Below are positions 41,936 to 51,084 of a stretch of 64,000 nucleotides of DNA, piece after piece. Each line of letters opens with the position of its first letter. Position 1 is the first letter of the stretch. The DNA comes from Lederbergia wuyishanensis (GTDB lineage Bacteria > Bacillota > Bacilli > Bacillales > Bacillaceae_C): NCBI RefSeq assembly GCF_022900255.1, contig NZ_JALIRM010000019.1, positions 1 through 64,000 of the forward strand, read 5' to 3'. A model generated the notes under the pieces. That model did no database searches. It worked only from the letters and a program-made list of their open reading frames with translations, and had not been told where the DNA came from. A program made the translations under genes and the position numbers.

Positions 41936-42691
41936 GTGGAGCACAAATTTGCAGCGCAATTATATACTGTGCGCGAGGAATTGGCAAAAGGAATCAGGCC
42001 TGTTTTTCAGGAATTGAAAGAAATGGGATGGGCAGGTGTCCAGATCTCTGCACTTCCAGCAGATCATGACCCACAAGAAATTTCAGCTATTCTAAAAGAA
42101 ACGGGTTTAGGAACCGCGGGAATGCATATTTCATTAGATCGCCTTGAAAATGATCTCGAAAATGTCCTTAAAGAGGCAGATCTTTATGACACAAAAGACA
42201 TTGTTTGCCCATACCTCCCACAGGAATATTGGAATCAAGAAGGATATACAAAAGTAAAAGAAAACTTGAATGCTATTGCTAGAAAAGCTCCAGATTATCG
42301 AATCAGCTATCATAACCATGCGTTTGAATTAGAGACGGAAATCAATGGAGTTTCTGCTCTTGAATTCTTATTAGAACCTTCAGAAGATAACTTGATTTTA
42401 GCTGAAGTTGACGTGTACTGGGTGAAAAAAGGTGGGCGTGATCCACTCTCCTTTATCCAACCATACGCCAATCGAATGCCAATTATCCATTTAAAAGATA
42501 TGACTAATGATGAAAAAGAACTCTTTGCAGAAGTCGGTACAGGACAAATTGATTTTGTTCCAATTTTACAATGGGGCGAAAAATCAGGTGTTGAATGGTA
42601 TGCGGTTGAGCAAGATGTCTGCCCAGGAAACCCTATGGATAGTTTGAAGATCAGCTTGGAAAATTTAATGAAATTAAAAGAACGAGTATAA
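41936..42691 (+). CDS. Sugar phosphate isomerase/epimerase family TIM-barrel protein
   Basis: A 251-residue xylose-isomerase-like TIM barrel. Metal-site regions are visible as ISYHNHAFELET (about residue 123), LAEVDVYWVKKGGRDP (about 155), MPIIHLKDMTNDE (about 180) and WYAVEQDVC (about 221). GTG 41936 is chosen because GGAGGGAGAGG sits 6-7 bases upstream and the product then starts VEHKFAAQLYTVREEL, matching the family N-terminus. An ATG at 41918 is possible. Its stop is 14 bases before the next oxidoreductase, so the two form a unit like the 16380/17222 pair. Confidence 0.88.
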   Translation: MEHKFAAQLYTVREELAKGIRPVFQELKEMGWAGVQISALPADHDPQEISAILKETGLGTAGMHISLDRLENDLENVLKEADLYDTKDIVCPYLPQEYWNQEGYTKVKENLNAIARKAPDYRISYHNHAFELETEINGVSALEFLLEPSEDNLILAEVDVYWVKKGGRDPLSFIQPYANRMPIIHLKDMTNDEKELFAEVGTGQIDFVPILQWGEKSGVEWYAVEQDVCPGNPMDSLKISLENLMKLKERV

Positions 42692-42705
42692 GTGGGGGTG
42701 TGTTC

Positions 42706-43866
42706 ATGGATCAAGTAAGAATAGGTATTATCGGAATGGGAAATATGGGATCGAGTCATGCTAAAAATATTTTTGATGGACATATAAAGGATGCCGTACT
42801 AACTGCAATTTGTGATGAGAGACCTGATCGAATCCAATGGTCAGAGGACGCGTTTGGAAATGAGGTTCAGAAATTCAGTTCGTATGATGATTTTTTCTCC
42901 AATGCTGATATTGATGGAGTCATCATTGCTACTCCGCATTATGATCATCCTTCACTAGCGATTAAAGCTTTTAAACGTGGATTGCATGTTTTGTGTGAAA
43001 AACCGGCTGGGGTTTATACTAAAAACGTAAGAGAAATGAATGAGGCAGCTGAAAGAAGCGGAAAAGTATTTAGTATGATGTTTAACCAACGGACAAATCC
43101 TCTCTATCAAAAAGTAAGAGAGATAATTACTTCCGGAGAACTTGGTGAGATTAAACGGACAAATTGGATTATTACGGATTGGTACCGCTCACAAAGTTAC
43201 TATGATTCAGGCGGCTGGCGTGCCACGTGGGCTGGTGAAGGTGGCGGCGTTATGCTCAACCAATCGCCGCATCAGCTTGATCTGTGGCAGTGGACAACTG
43301 GCTTAATGCCTAAGCGTGTTCGAGCATTTAGTGGTTTTGGAAAGTATCATGACATTGAAGTGGAAGACGATGTTACCGCTTATGTTGAATATGAAAATGG
43401 TGCGACCGGAGTATTCATAACTTCTACAGGAGAGGCACCTGGAACGAATCGCTTTGAAATTGCAGGAGACCGTGGAAAGCTTGTCGTGGAAGATAACAAA
43501 CTAACTTTTTCACGACTAACACAGTCAGAACGTGAATTCAACCGTACGTATAAAGGTGGTTTTGGTGAGCCGGAATGTTGGAAGATAGATATTCCAATTC
43601 GTGGAAGGGCGACAGATCATATTGGTATTATGAATAACTGGGTAGACGCTATTTTAAATGGTGCAGAACTGCTAGCACCTGGTGCAGAAGGTATTAACAG
43701 TCTAGCGATATCAAATGCAGTCTATTTATCTAGCTGGACGGATGACTGGGTAGAAATGCCGATTGATGAAGATCTTTACTATGAAAAGCTGCAAGAAAAA
43801 ATTCAACAGTCTACCTTTAAAAAGGAAGCAAAGGATCTTACTTTAGATGTAAGTGGAACCCATTGA
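42706..43866 (+). CDS. Gfo/Idh/MocA family oxidoreductase
   Basis: A 386-residue oxidoreductase beginning MDQVRIGIIGMGNMGSSHAK. AFKRGLHVLCEKPAGVYTKNVRE contains the EKP lysine, and GEGGGVMLNQSPHQLDLWQW carries the substrate-side motif with Asn and His in place of Asp and His, as in a defined family subset. GTGGGGGTG precedes ATG 42706. It is the sixth member of this family in the window and the partner of the upstream TIM-barrel protein. Substrate unknown. Confidence 0.92.
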   Translation: MDQVRIGIIGMGNMGSSHAKNIFDGHIKDAVLTAICDERPDRIQWSEDAFGNEVQKFSSYDDFFSNADIDGVIIATPHYDHPSLAIKAFKRGLHVLCEKPAGVYTKNVREMNEAAERSGKVFSMMFNQRTNPLYQKVREIITSGELGEIKRTNWIITDWYRSQSYYDSGGWRATWAGEGGGVMLNQSPHQLDLWQWTTGLMPKRVRAFSGFGKYHDIEVEDDVTAYVEYENGATGVFITSTGEAPGTNRFEIAGDRGKLVVEDNKLTFSRLTQSEREFNRTYKGGFGEPECWKIDIPIRGRATDHIGIMNNWVDAILNGAELLAPGAEGINSLAISNAVYLSSWTDDWVEMPIDEDLYYEKLQEKIQQSTFKKEAKDLTLDVSGTH

Positions 43867-43879
43867 TGATATGATAAGT

Positions 43880-43915
43880 AAAATCCGGATGAGACGTAAT
43901 GTCTCTCCGGATTTT
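43880..43915 (+). terminator. Strong rho-independent terminator
   Basis: AAAATCCGGA and GAGAC pair with GTCTC and TCCGGATTTT across a short loop. It closes the isomerase/oxidoreductase unit and marks the end of the sugar locus. Confidence 0.88.
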
Positions 43916-43942
43916 AAGTATGGTTATAGGGAGCTGTTTTGA

Positions 43943-45304
43943 TTGAAACAACAGAATTTTACAAGCGGATCTATATGGAGGCAGCTCATTACCTTTTCAG
44001 CCCCAATCATGGTAACAAACCTTCTACAAATCTCGTATCAATTCATTGATAGTTTATGGGTTGGTAATTTACTTGGTGCTGATGCCCTTGGAGCTGTTGC
44101 GGTTTCAAGCACGGTTATTTTTACGGTACTATCATTTATTATTGGTATAAATAATGCTACTTTAACGATATTGTCCCAACTAAAAGGGAAGGAAGATCCA
44201 TCGGCTCTACGTAGTTATGTAAATGCCTTTACCGTCATTCTAGGAACAATGGCAATTATTCTTGGAGCGGTTGGGTTTATATTCACGGAAAATATTTTAA
44301 GAATCCTCGGGACTCCTGATGCCATGCTTGCGGATGCATCGAACTATTTAAAAATTAACTTTTTAGGTATTCTTTTTTTATTTGGCTATAATTTTATTGC
44401 TACGGTATTCCGTGCCCTTGGTAATAGTAAAACGCCATTGCGATTTGTTATGATTGCGGTTGTTTTAAATGCAGTTTTAGATCCTTTATTTATTTACGTT
44501 TTTAAGTGGGGGATTCAAGGAGCGGCATATGCTACGATTTTTGCACAAGGAACAGCATTTATATATGGACTGTTCATCAGTCTTCATCATAAATTAATCC
44601 CCTTTTCTGTACCTTCGATTCCTAGAAAAGAGGAAGTTACTCTTATATTAGGTCAAGGGATTCCATCAGGTTTACAAATGATGGTGATTTCCGCTGGTTC
44701 AGCAGCCATTATGAGTGTTGTTACAGCATTTGGAAGTGGTACAGTAGCTGGTTTTGGTGCTGCACAGCGTCTTGAGAGCATCATTATGCTTCCGGCGTCT
44801 GCACTTGGAACTGCTGTGAATAGTATGGCTGGGCAAAATATCGCTGCAGGTAAGTGGGATCGTGTCCATAAAATTACATTATACGCAACCTTATTAAACC
44901 TTGGCGCGATGCTTGTTGCTTCTACATCTATCTTCTTTTTAGCAGCTTTAGGCATTCAATTATTTATTTCGGAAGCTGAAGCTGTAAAATTTGGGACCGA
45001 ATATATTAAACTAGTTGCTTTTTTCTTCCCGTTTTTAGGATTTAATTTCGTATGGAATGGGGTCGTAAGGGCTTCGGGCGCAGCTGTTCAAGTACTTGTG
45101 TTGAACATCATTTCCTTTTGGTTGCTGCGCTATCCATTAACATATTTGTTTTCTAATATTCTAGGAGAAAAAGGAATTGCACTTGGAATGGGAGTCAGCT
45201 TTTTTATAAGCAGTTTCTTTGCCTTTGGATATTACCAGTTTGGGAAGTGGAGGAAGAAGGATTTGTTTGACGGGAAAGAAAATGAAAAAAGTGCAAACGC
45301 ATGA
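43943..45304 (+). CDS. MATE family efflux transporter
   Basis: A 453-residue multidrug and toxin extrusion protein with about twelve membrane helices in two homologous halves. Family-typical blocks are WRQLITFSAPIMVTNLLQ at the start, DSLWVGNLLGADALGAV near residue 30, FRALGNSKTPLRF near 155 and GQNIAAGKWDR near 295. It begins at TTG 43943 after AGGGAG. It exports cationic or other small molecules using a sodium or proton gradient. Substrate unknown. Followed 16 bases later by a VanZ-family gene. Confidence 0.94.
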   Translation: MKQQNFTSGSIWRQLITFSAPIMVTNLLQISYQFIDSLWVGNLLGADALGAVAVSSTVIFTVLSFIIGINNATLTILSQLKGKEDPSALRSYVNAFTVILGTMAIILGAVGFIFTENILRILGTPDAMLADASNYLKINFLGILFLFGYNFIATVFRALGNSKTPLRFVMIAVVLNAVLDPLFIYVFKWGIQGAAYATIFAQGTAFIYGLFISLHHKLIPFSVPSIPRKEEVTLILGQGIPSGLQMMVISAGSAAIMSVVTAFGSGTVAGFGAAQRLESIIMLPASALGTAVNSMAGQNIAAGKWDRVHKITLYATLLNLGAMLVASTSIFFLAALGIQLFISEAEAVKFGTEYIKLVAFFFPFLGFNFVWNGVVRASGAAVQVLVLNIISFWLLRYPLTYLFSNILGEKGIALGMGVSFFISSFFAFGYYQFGKWRKKDLFDGKENEKSANA

Positions 45305-45320
45305 AATGAGTGGATGAAAT

Positions 45321-45920
45321 ATGAGTCTAATAAAAATGTACATTATAAAAATGCTAGGATATATGATTGTGGCTTTGCCATTCTATATTATTGGTCGAGT
45401 AATTTTTTTGAAAAAGAAGAAAAAGCGAGTAGAACCTACACGTGAATTGATACTTGCTCTATTCGTTTTATACATAATTGGACTGTCTTCACAAACCATT
45501 ATTCCGATGTGGAATGCTGGAATCTTAGGGGAAACTGGTGAATTCTATTTTGATGTTTATCTGTTTAATGATGCTGCCCACGTAAATCTGTTACCCTTCA
45601 GCACGATTAGTCAATATTTTTTCACCACAAATGCAAATGTAGATAACTGGGGCGGATTATCGCTAATAAATATCGTAGGAAACATATTTGTGTTTTCCCC
45701 GATTGGAATTTTTGTACCTATCCTTTGGAGGAGGCTGCAAACTTTTCCGAAAATATTATTATTGGGCTTAAGTGTGACTTGTTTTATTGAATTAGTCCAA
45801 TTATTCATAGGACGCAGCACGGATATTGATGATGTGATTTTAAATACAATGGGTGTTGTAATTGGCTATGGAATTTACGTTTTGTTAAAATTTCCTTACC
45901 AAAAAATAGCATTTCGTTAA
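45321..45920 (+). CDS. VanZ family protein
   Basis: A 199-residue integral membrane protein with about five hydrophobic segments. The VanZ-type core is INIVGNIFVFSPIGIFVPILW, then CFIELVQLFIGRSTDIDDVILNTMGVVIGYGIY. VanZ proteins are associated with low-level teicoplanin resistance in enterococci, but most Bacillus homologues have no known role. The ATG at 45321 follows AAATGAGTGGATGAAA, a weak ribosome site. It probably shares a transcript with the MATE gene. Confidence 0.9.
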   Translation: MSLIKMYIIKMLGYMIVALPFYIIGRVIFLKKKKKRVEPTRELILALFVLYIIGLSSQTIIPMWNAGILGETGEFYFDVYLFNDAAHVNLLPFSTISQYFFTTNANVDNWGGLSLINIVGNIFVFSPIGIFVPILWRRLQTFPKILLLGLSVTCFIELVQLFIGRSTDIDDVILNTMGVVIGYGIYVLLKFPYQKIAFR

Positions 45921-46016
45921 TTTATTGTTTATCTTCCTTTAAACAATCGTTCATAATTTGTTAATAACTCCTGGATATGATGAGAACAAGTAATCAAGCG
46001 TTAGGAGGAAAAAACG

Positions 46017-47243
46017 ATGACAGATATGAATGATCAAAATCAAGAAGTTATAGATTCTACAGAAAGAGCAAAACCGTATTTGAAACCGAAAAAAACAGGA
46101 TTAAAAAGATTTTTTTCAACTGTGGGGGCTGGTGTAATTGGGTCGGCATTAACATTAACAGCTGTAACGTATACTCCATTATTGAAAGATGCGAATGCAA
46201 TAAATAATAATAGTGCCCCAGAATCTACCGTGCAAACAGCAAATGATAGTTCCTATTCAGTACAGAAGGTGTCAGCTAATACAAAATCACTTGCAGATAT
46301 GGTGGAAAGTACTTCTAAAGCTATTGTAGGTGTTGTTAATTTCCAAAATAAGAGGAGCCAATTTTCACCGATAGAAGAAAGCGTTGAAGTCGGTTCCGGA
46401 TCTGGTGTAGTCTTCAAAAAAGATGGAAACGAAGCTTATATTGTAACGAATAACCATGTAATTGAAGGCGCTCAGAAAATTGAAGTTTCATTCTATAATG
46501 GTGAAAAGGCGAAAGCTGAACTTGTTGGTTCGGACGCATTAACGGATCTAGCAGTCCTAAAAGTGGATGGAAAATATGCTGATACTGTATTAAAGTTCGG
46601 TAATTCCGATGCGTTACGCGCTGGTGATCAAGTCGTTGCAATTGGTAATCCTCTAGGACTTGATTTTTCACGAACAGTTACACAAGGAATTGTCAGTGCT
46701 GTTAACCGAACTGTAAATGTAAATACTTCTGCTGGCGAGTGGGACTTGAATGCAATCCAAACAGATGCAGCGATTAACCCTGGAAATAGCGGAGGGGCGC
46801 TGATAAATTCAAATGGTGAACTCGTAGGTATTAATAGTTTGAAAATCTCAGAAAGTGGAGTGGAAGGACTTGGTTTTGCGATTCCTATAAATGATGCTAT
46901 ACCCATTATCGATGAAATCATTAAAAGTGGAAAAATTGAACGTCCATACATGGGAGTGAGTTTGGCAGATTTAGATCAAATTCCGCCACAATATTTGCGA
47001 GGTGTACCAGTAACTGTTGAAGATGGTGTGATGGTCGCTGCTATTGAGCCGAAGTCAGCAGCTGAAAAGGCAGGTCTTGAAGTAAAAGATTTGATTGTCT
47101 CCGTTAATAAAAATAAAGTTAAGAATTCAGGTGAATTGCGGAGATATTTATATACAAAGCTAAAAGCAGGAGACAAATTATCCTTAGAAGTTTATCGAGA
47201 TGGAAAATTAAAAACAATCAACCTTACTCTTGCTAGTAAATAA
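46017..47243 (+). CDS. Membrane-anchored HtrA/DegP-family serine protease
   Basis: A 408-residue S1C protease and chaperone acting on misfolded secreted proteins at the outer face of the membrane. One membrane helix near residues 34-52 follows a positively charged N-terminus. The catalytic triad is His147 (VTNNHVIEGA), Asp177 (LTDLAVLKV) and Ser258 (NPGNSGGAL). A PDZ domain occupies the last 100 residues (GVMVAAIEPKSAAEKAGLEVKDLI). TTAGGAGGAAAAAACG precedes ATG 46017. A two-component system follows 90 bases downstream and a PrsA-like foldase beyond it, a secretion-stress neighbourhood similar in logic to htrA/cssRS. Confidence 0.95.
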   Translation: MTDMNDQNQEVIDSTERAKPYLKPKKTGLKRFFSTVGAGVIGSALTLTAVTYTPLLKDANAINNNSAPESTVQTANDSSYSVQKVSANTKSLADMVESTSKAIVGVVNFQNKRSQFSPIEESVEVGSGSGVVFKKDGNEAYIVTNNHVIEGAQKIEVSFYNGEKAKAELVGSDALTDLAVLKVDGKYADTVLKFGNSDALRAGDQVVAIGNPLGLDFSRTVTQGIVSAVNRTVNVNTSAGEWDLNAIQTDAAINPGNSGGALINSNGELVGINSLKISESGVEGLGFAIPINDAIPIIDEIIKSGKIERPYMGVSLADLDQIPPQYLRGVPVTVEDGVMVAAIEPKSAAEKAGLEVKDLIVSVNKNKVKNSGELRRYLYTKLKAGDKLSLEVYRDGKLKTINLTLASK

Positions 47244-47252
47244 TTTAGAACT

Positions 47253-47283
47253 AAACCTCTTGCTATAAGTAAGAGGTTTTCTT
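47253..47283 (+). terminator. Terminator after HtrA-type protease
   Basis: AAACCTCTT (47253-47261) pairs with AAGAGGTTT (47271-47279), followed by TCTTGC. It separates the protease from the two-component system. Confidence 0.75.
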
Positions 47284-47333
47284 GCTAAATTTTACATTTC
47301 GTTTTAAGTTAAAAGAAAGGTGGTGTAGCTGGG

Positions 47334-48035
47334 ATGAAAATTTTAGTAGTTGAAGATAATGAAAGCGTCGCATCAATGATAGAAATGTTTTTTGCGAAAG
47401 AAAACATTGAAGGAACTTTTGTAACGGATGGTTTGGAGGGCTATCATCGGGCCATCCATGAAGAGTGGGATTGTTTAATTATTGATTGGATGCTTCCTAA
47501 TATGGACGGTGTAACCATTTGCCGTAAGATCAGGCAGGAAAATAAATCGGTTCCGATTATTATGCTAACAGCAAAAGATAGTGAATCTGATCAAGTGCTT
47601 GGACTCGAAATGGGAGCCGACGACTATGTAACAAAACCGTTTAGTCCCTTGGCACTCATGGCAAGAATTAAGGCAGTGACAAGAAGATATCATCCTATCA
47701 GGGATCAGAAAACAGAAACCGACATTATTGAAACGGCACACTTTAAGATCAATAAAAATACGAGAGAAGTCTTTCTTGATGATGCTCCTATTACAAATTT
47801 GACACCAAAGGAATTTGATCTTCTATTTCATTTCGTTCAGCATCCACGTCAGGTCTTTTCGCGTGAACAGTTACTTGAAAAAGTATGGGGTTATCAATTT
47901 TACGGAGATGACCGAACGGTTGATGTCCATATTAAGCGATTGCGTAATAAAATTGACAACGAGGAACAATCTTTCTTCCAAACAGTATGGGGTGTAGGTT
48001 ACAAATTCGAAGAAGGAAGTAATGCTCAAACATGA
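47334..48035 (+). CDS. OmpR/PhoB-type response regulator
   Basis: A 233-residue two-component response regulator. The receiver domain (1-120) has acidic pocket EDN at 7-9, phospho-acceptor Asp51 in IIDWMLPNMDG and Lys in YVTKPFSP. The C-terminal winged helix (about 135-228) has LTPKEFDLLFHFVQHPRQVFSREQLLEKVWG and DDRTVDVHIKRLRNKI. GGTGGTGTAGCTGGG precedes ATG 47334. It overlaps its cognate kinase by four bases. Its regulon is not readable from the window; the HtrA gene just upstream is a candidate target. Confidence 0.95.
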   Translation: MKILVVEDNESVASMIEMFFAKENIEGTFVTDGLEGYHRAIHEEWDCLIIDWMLPNMDGVTICRKIRQENKSVPIIMLTAKDSESDQVLGLEMGADDYVTKPFSPLALMARIKAVTRRYHPIRDQKTETDIIETAHFKINKNTREVFLDDAPITNLTPKEFDLLFHFVQHPRQVFSREQLLEKVWGYQFYGDDRTVDVHIKRLRNKIDNEEQSFFQTVWGVGYKFEEGSNAQT

Positions 48036-49441
48036 GAGTTAAATATTTGTACCAGCAGCTAGCAAGTCACGTAAGTGTTATCATCATTGCTTTCTTAATA
48101 TTAAGCTTGCTGTTTGCCCATTTTATGAAAAATTTTGTGTACGAAAATAAAATAGATGAGCTAACTTCTTACGGTGAAAATATATTGAAAGATTTGGAAA
48201 GAAACCGAGGAAATTCTCAGCAAATCCTTTCCGAGTATGGACGTGTACTTGCGGGACGCGATATACAATATAGTCTGTTTGATCAAAGCTCTACTATTAT
48301 TTATTCAATCGGAAGAACCCCAATTGTAGAACTTAAAGATGAAGAATGGAACAAGATCAAACAAGGTTATACGGTTGTCGTGAAACAAGATTTTAAACGA
48401 TTGGAAGAAGGAGTTACGTTCGTATTGCTTCCGTATATTCATAATAACCAATTTGTTGGAGGCATTTTATTGGCTTCTCCCATCAAAGGGTCTAGGCAAG
48501 TTATATCTCAAATCACCGAGTATTTATTATATACCGTAATGATCGCAGCAGTCGTAGCCTTTATGCTTAGCTGGATTTTATCTGCTTTCCATGTAAAGAG
48601 AATCAAAAGGCTTAGAGAAGCAACCTCACTTGTTGCGGGTGGGGATTATTCCGTCAGGATCCCTTCCTCGGATTTTGATGAAATTGGTGAACTTTCAAGA
48701 GATTTTAATAAAATGGTAGAAAAATTAAATATATCAATGGAAGAGATTGAAAGTCTTGAGAATCGCAGGCGTCAGTTTATGGCTGACGTGTCACATGAAT
48801 TAAGGACTCCACTTACAACAATCAGCGGTGTGATTGAAGGTATTCGAAACGACATGATTCCTGAATCAGAGAAAGAGAAAGGGATGTTGCTAGCAAGCAA
48901 TGAAACAAAAAGGTTAATCCGTCTTGTAAACGAAAACCTCGATTATGAAAAAATTCGTTCTAACCAAATCAAGCTTTATAAACAAGATATACAATTAAAA
49001 GAAATGCTAGAAATCATTAAAGATCAATTAGATGTTTTAGCTGAAGAAAAACATAATGAAATAATCGTTGAAGTTGATGAGGACGCAGTTATTTATGCAG
49101 ATTATGATAGGTTAACTCAGATCTTAATTAATATAACAAAAAACAGCATCCAATTTACTGATAATGGATTCATCATTTTAAGAGGTAGTATCGAAGCGGA
49201 TGATACGATTATAGAAATAGAAGATAATGGGATTGGTATTGACCCCGAAGAAATAGAGAAAATCTGGGGACGGTTTTACAAGGCGATGCTATCAAGAACA
49301 ACCAATCCGTACGGAGAATTTGGACTAGGCTTATCCATTGTGAAACAATTAGTGAATATGCATAATGGTCAAATAGAAGTGTCCAGTGAAAAAGGAAAAG
49401 GAACAAAATTTATATTGAAATTCCCTTTTGGACAAAAGTAA
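48032..49441 (+). CDS. Membrane sensor histidine kinase
   Basis: A 469-residue kinase. Membrane helices at about 13-33 and 165-187 flank an extracellular sensor of about 130 residues. A HAMP domain follows (about 188-240, ending DFDEIGELSRDFNKMVEKL). The dimerisation motif FMADVSHELRTPLTT has phospho-acceptor His255, and the ATPase domain shows NSIQFTDNG, EIEDNGIGI and GEFGLGLSIV. Overlapping ATGA with the response regulator indicates coupling. The sensed signal is unknown; the position beside HtrA and a foldase suggests envelope or secretion stress. Confidence 0.95.
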   Translation: MRVKYLYQQLASHVSVIIIAFLILSLLFAHFMKNFVYENKIDELTSYGENILKDLERNRGNSQQILSEYGRVLAGRDIQYSLFDQSSTIIYSIGRTPIVELKDEEWNKIKQGYTVVVKQDFKRLEEGVTFVLLPYIHNNQFVGGILLASPIKGSRQVISQITEYLLYTVMIAAVVAFMLSWILSAFHVKRIKRLREATSLVAGGDYSVRIPSSDFDEIGELSRDFNKMVEKLNISMEEIESLENRRRQFMADVSHELRTPLTTISGVIEGIRNDMIPESEKEKGMLLASNETKRLIRLVNENLDYEKIRSNQIKLYKQDIQLKEMLEIIKDQLDVLAEEKHNEIIVEVDEDAVIYADYDRLTQILINITKNSIQFTDNGFIILRGSIEADDTIIEIEDNGIGIDPEEIEKIWGRFYKAMLSRTTNPYGEFGLGLSIVKQLVNMHNGQIEVSSEKGKGTKFILKFPFGQK

Positions 49442-49461
49442 AATATACTGCAACATCGACT

Positions 49462-49499
49462 AAAAAAGCTTAGAACTTATTATTGCTCTAAGCTTTTTT
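49462..49499 (+). terminator. Terminator after the two-component system
   Basis: AAAAAAGCTTAGA (49462-49474) pairs perfectly with TCTAAGCTTTTTT (49487-49499). The stem ends in T-runs on both strands, so it can serve the minus-strand remnant as well. Confidence 0.9.
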
Positions 49500-49708
49500 C
49501 AATGCAAAATAATTAGGATAGTAAGAAAAACAATACCGATTATAGAAGTAATTTTCGTGTAAAGAATAGCCGCTTCAGACGGTTCTGGGTCATCTTCATA
49601 CATCCATCTTGTTCCCAATAATAAACTTTCACTTGGGTAAAAATAAGCCCATATCAACACTCCTTATACTGGAATTAGTAAAATGGGCGCCGTTATTTTA
49701 TCAGCCAT
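49499..49708 (-). pseudogene. Small membrane protein gene with in-frame stop (DUF6199-like)
   Basis: Reading the minus strand from ATG 49708 after GAGGGAGATATT gives MADKITAPILLIPV, then TAA at 49666-49664, and the same frame continues 53 codons: IWAYFYPSESLLLGTRWMYE, then DDPEPSEAAILYTKI and a hydrophobic C-terminal helix. The W-x-Y-x-x-x-x-P-S-E pattern followed by a helix resembles small DUF6199-type membrane proteins. Either a nonsense mutation has broken a 69-residue gene, or a shorter product starts at GTG 49660 or TTG 49657, both too close to AAGGAG to be convincing. The rest of 49709-49970 is AT-rich upstream sequence with TATAAT at 49829-49834 but no clear -35. Confidence 0.6.
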
Positions 49709-49970
49709 AATATCTCCCTCTTTAAAATGTTTTAATGGGAATTTGCTAATAATATATACGTTTAAAAATTTGTTAAGTTTCAATAGTAGAAATTTTCAAT
49801 TGTTTCCCTATTTATCAACAAATGATGATATAATATGACTTATCAATTTTCTTTTTTTTGAGTTCTTCAGTTAGTTACTTGTTTCTTCACACACATTTAA
49901 AATCTTGTTAATAATTTGTTCATACTTTCTAGATATCCTAATTTTATTCACGTCCTAAGGGGGAAAAATA

Positions 49971-50858
49971 ATGGAGAAAAAATCAAGTAAAAAATTCACG
50001 ATAAGTGTGATTATAATAATAGTAGTAGGATTAGCTGCTATTTTTACAGCTGCTTTTTCAAAAAGAGAAATCGCCGCGAATGTTGGCGGTGAAAAAATAA
50101 CTCAAGCTGAATTGAATGATGTCCTTGTGAAACGTTATGGACAAGATACTCTTGATTCATTAATTGAGAAGAAAGTTATTGAATTGGAAGCTAAAAAAGA
50201 AAAAGTAAAGATTTCCGATAAGGAAAAAGAAGAAGAAATGAATCAATATATTGAGCAATATGGCGGAAAAGATGCATTTGACGCAGCTCTAAAGCAAAGT
50301 GGACTATCGAAAAAAGATATTGAACAAGACGTTATTCAATATTTATCGATTAAAAAAATGTTAGAACCTAAAATTAAAATCACTGAAGATGATATGAAAA
50401 AGTATTTTGAAGAAAATAAGGATTCTTTTGATGAAAAGGAACAAGTACAAGCTAGCCATATCTTAGTAGATGATGAAAAGACAGCTGAAGAAGTAGAGAA
50501 GAAGATTAAAGAAGGAAAAGATTTTGCTGAACTAGCGAAAGAATATTCTAAAGATCCTGGAAGTGCTCAAAACGGTGGGGATTTGGGATACTTCGGCAAA
50601 GGCAAAATGGTTAAAGAATTTGAGGACAAAGCCTTTTCTATGAAAATCGGGGAAATTAGTGAACCGGTTAAAACAGAACATGGCTATCATATCATTAAGT
50701 TAACAGGCAAAAAGGCAGCAAAAGACGCCAAATATGAAGATCATAAAGATGAAATTAAAGATACATTGTTTAACAAAGAACTTCAGAGTCAATATCAACC
50801 TTGGCTTGAAGGAATTAAAGCAAAATACGATATTAAAAATAATTTAAAGGTTTCTTAA
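49971..50858 (+). CDS. PrsA-like parvulin peptidyl-prolyl isomerase, membrane-anchored without lipobox
   Basis: A 295-residue extracytoplasmic foldase. One N-terminal helix (residues 9-28) has no cysteine, and the whole protein lacks cysteine, so it is anchored by an uncleaved helix or released, unlike lipoprotein PrsA. The chaperone N-domain has VGGEKITQAELNDVL. The parvulin domain (about 155-250) has QASHILVDDEKTAEEV, FAELAKEYSKDPGSAQNGGDLGYF and EPVKTEHGYHIIKL. B. subtilis YacD is a comparable non-lipidated member. AAGGGGG precedes ATG 49971. Role: folding of exported proteins, fitting the neighbouring HtrA protease. Confidence 0.92.
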   Translation: MEKKSSKKFTISVIIIIVVGLAAIFTAAFSKREIAANVGGEKITQAELNDVLVKRYGQDTLDSLIEKKVIELEAKKEKVKISDKEKEEEMNQYIEQYGGKDAFDAALKQSGLSKKDIEQDVIQYLSIKKMLEPKIKITEDDMKKYFEENKDSFDEKEQVQASHILVDDEKTAEEVEKKIKEGKDFAELAKEYSKDPGSAQNGGDLGYFGKGKMVKEFEDKAFSMKIGEISEPVKTEHGYHIIKLTGKKAAKDAKYEDHKDEIKDTLFNKELQSQYQPWLEGIKAKYDIKNNLKVS

Positions 50859-50873
50859 AAGCATAATTAATTG

Positions 50874-50914
50874 AACGGCCTGATACGTTTGTCGCGTATC
50901 AGGCCGTTTTTATT
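50874..50914 (+). terminator. Strong rho-independent terminator
   Basis: AACGGCCTGATACG pairs with CGTATCAGGCCGTT around a short loop, followed by TTTATTTT. It ends the foldase gene. Confidence 0.92.
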
Positions 50915-51084
50915 TTACGAAAAAGCTAGCGAAAATCGAGAAAACGAGGTGTAAAACATCTCTAAAATCATTCTTTAACCTCAAGTCCATCAATTCTACA
51001 AATTTTCCATTTCCAAACATTTTTGTTAAGAATATCGGGCATGATAACAGATGTGACATTGATAAATAAAGGAGGAATGGAAAG

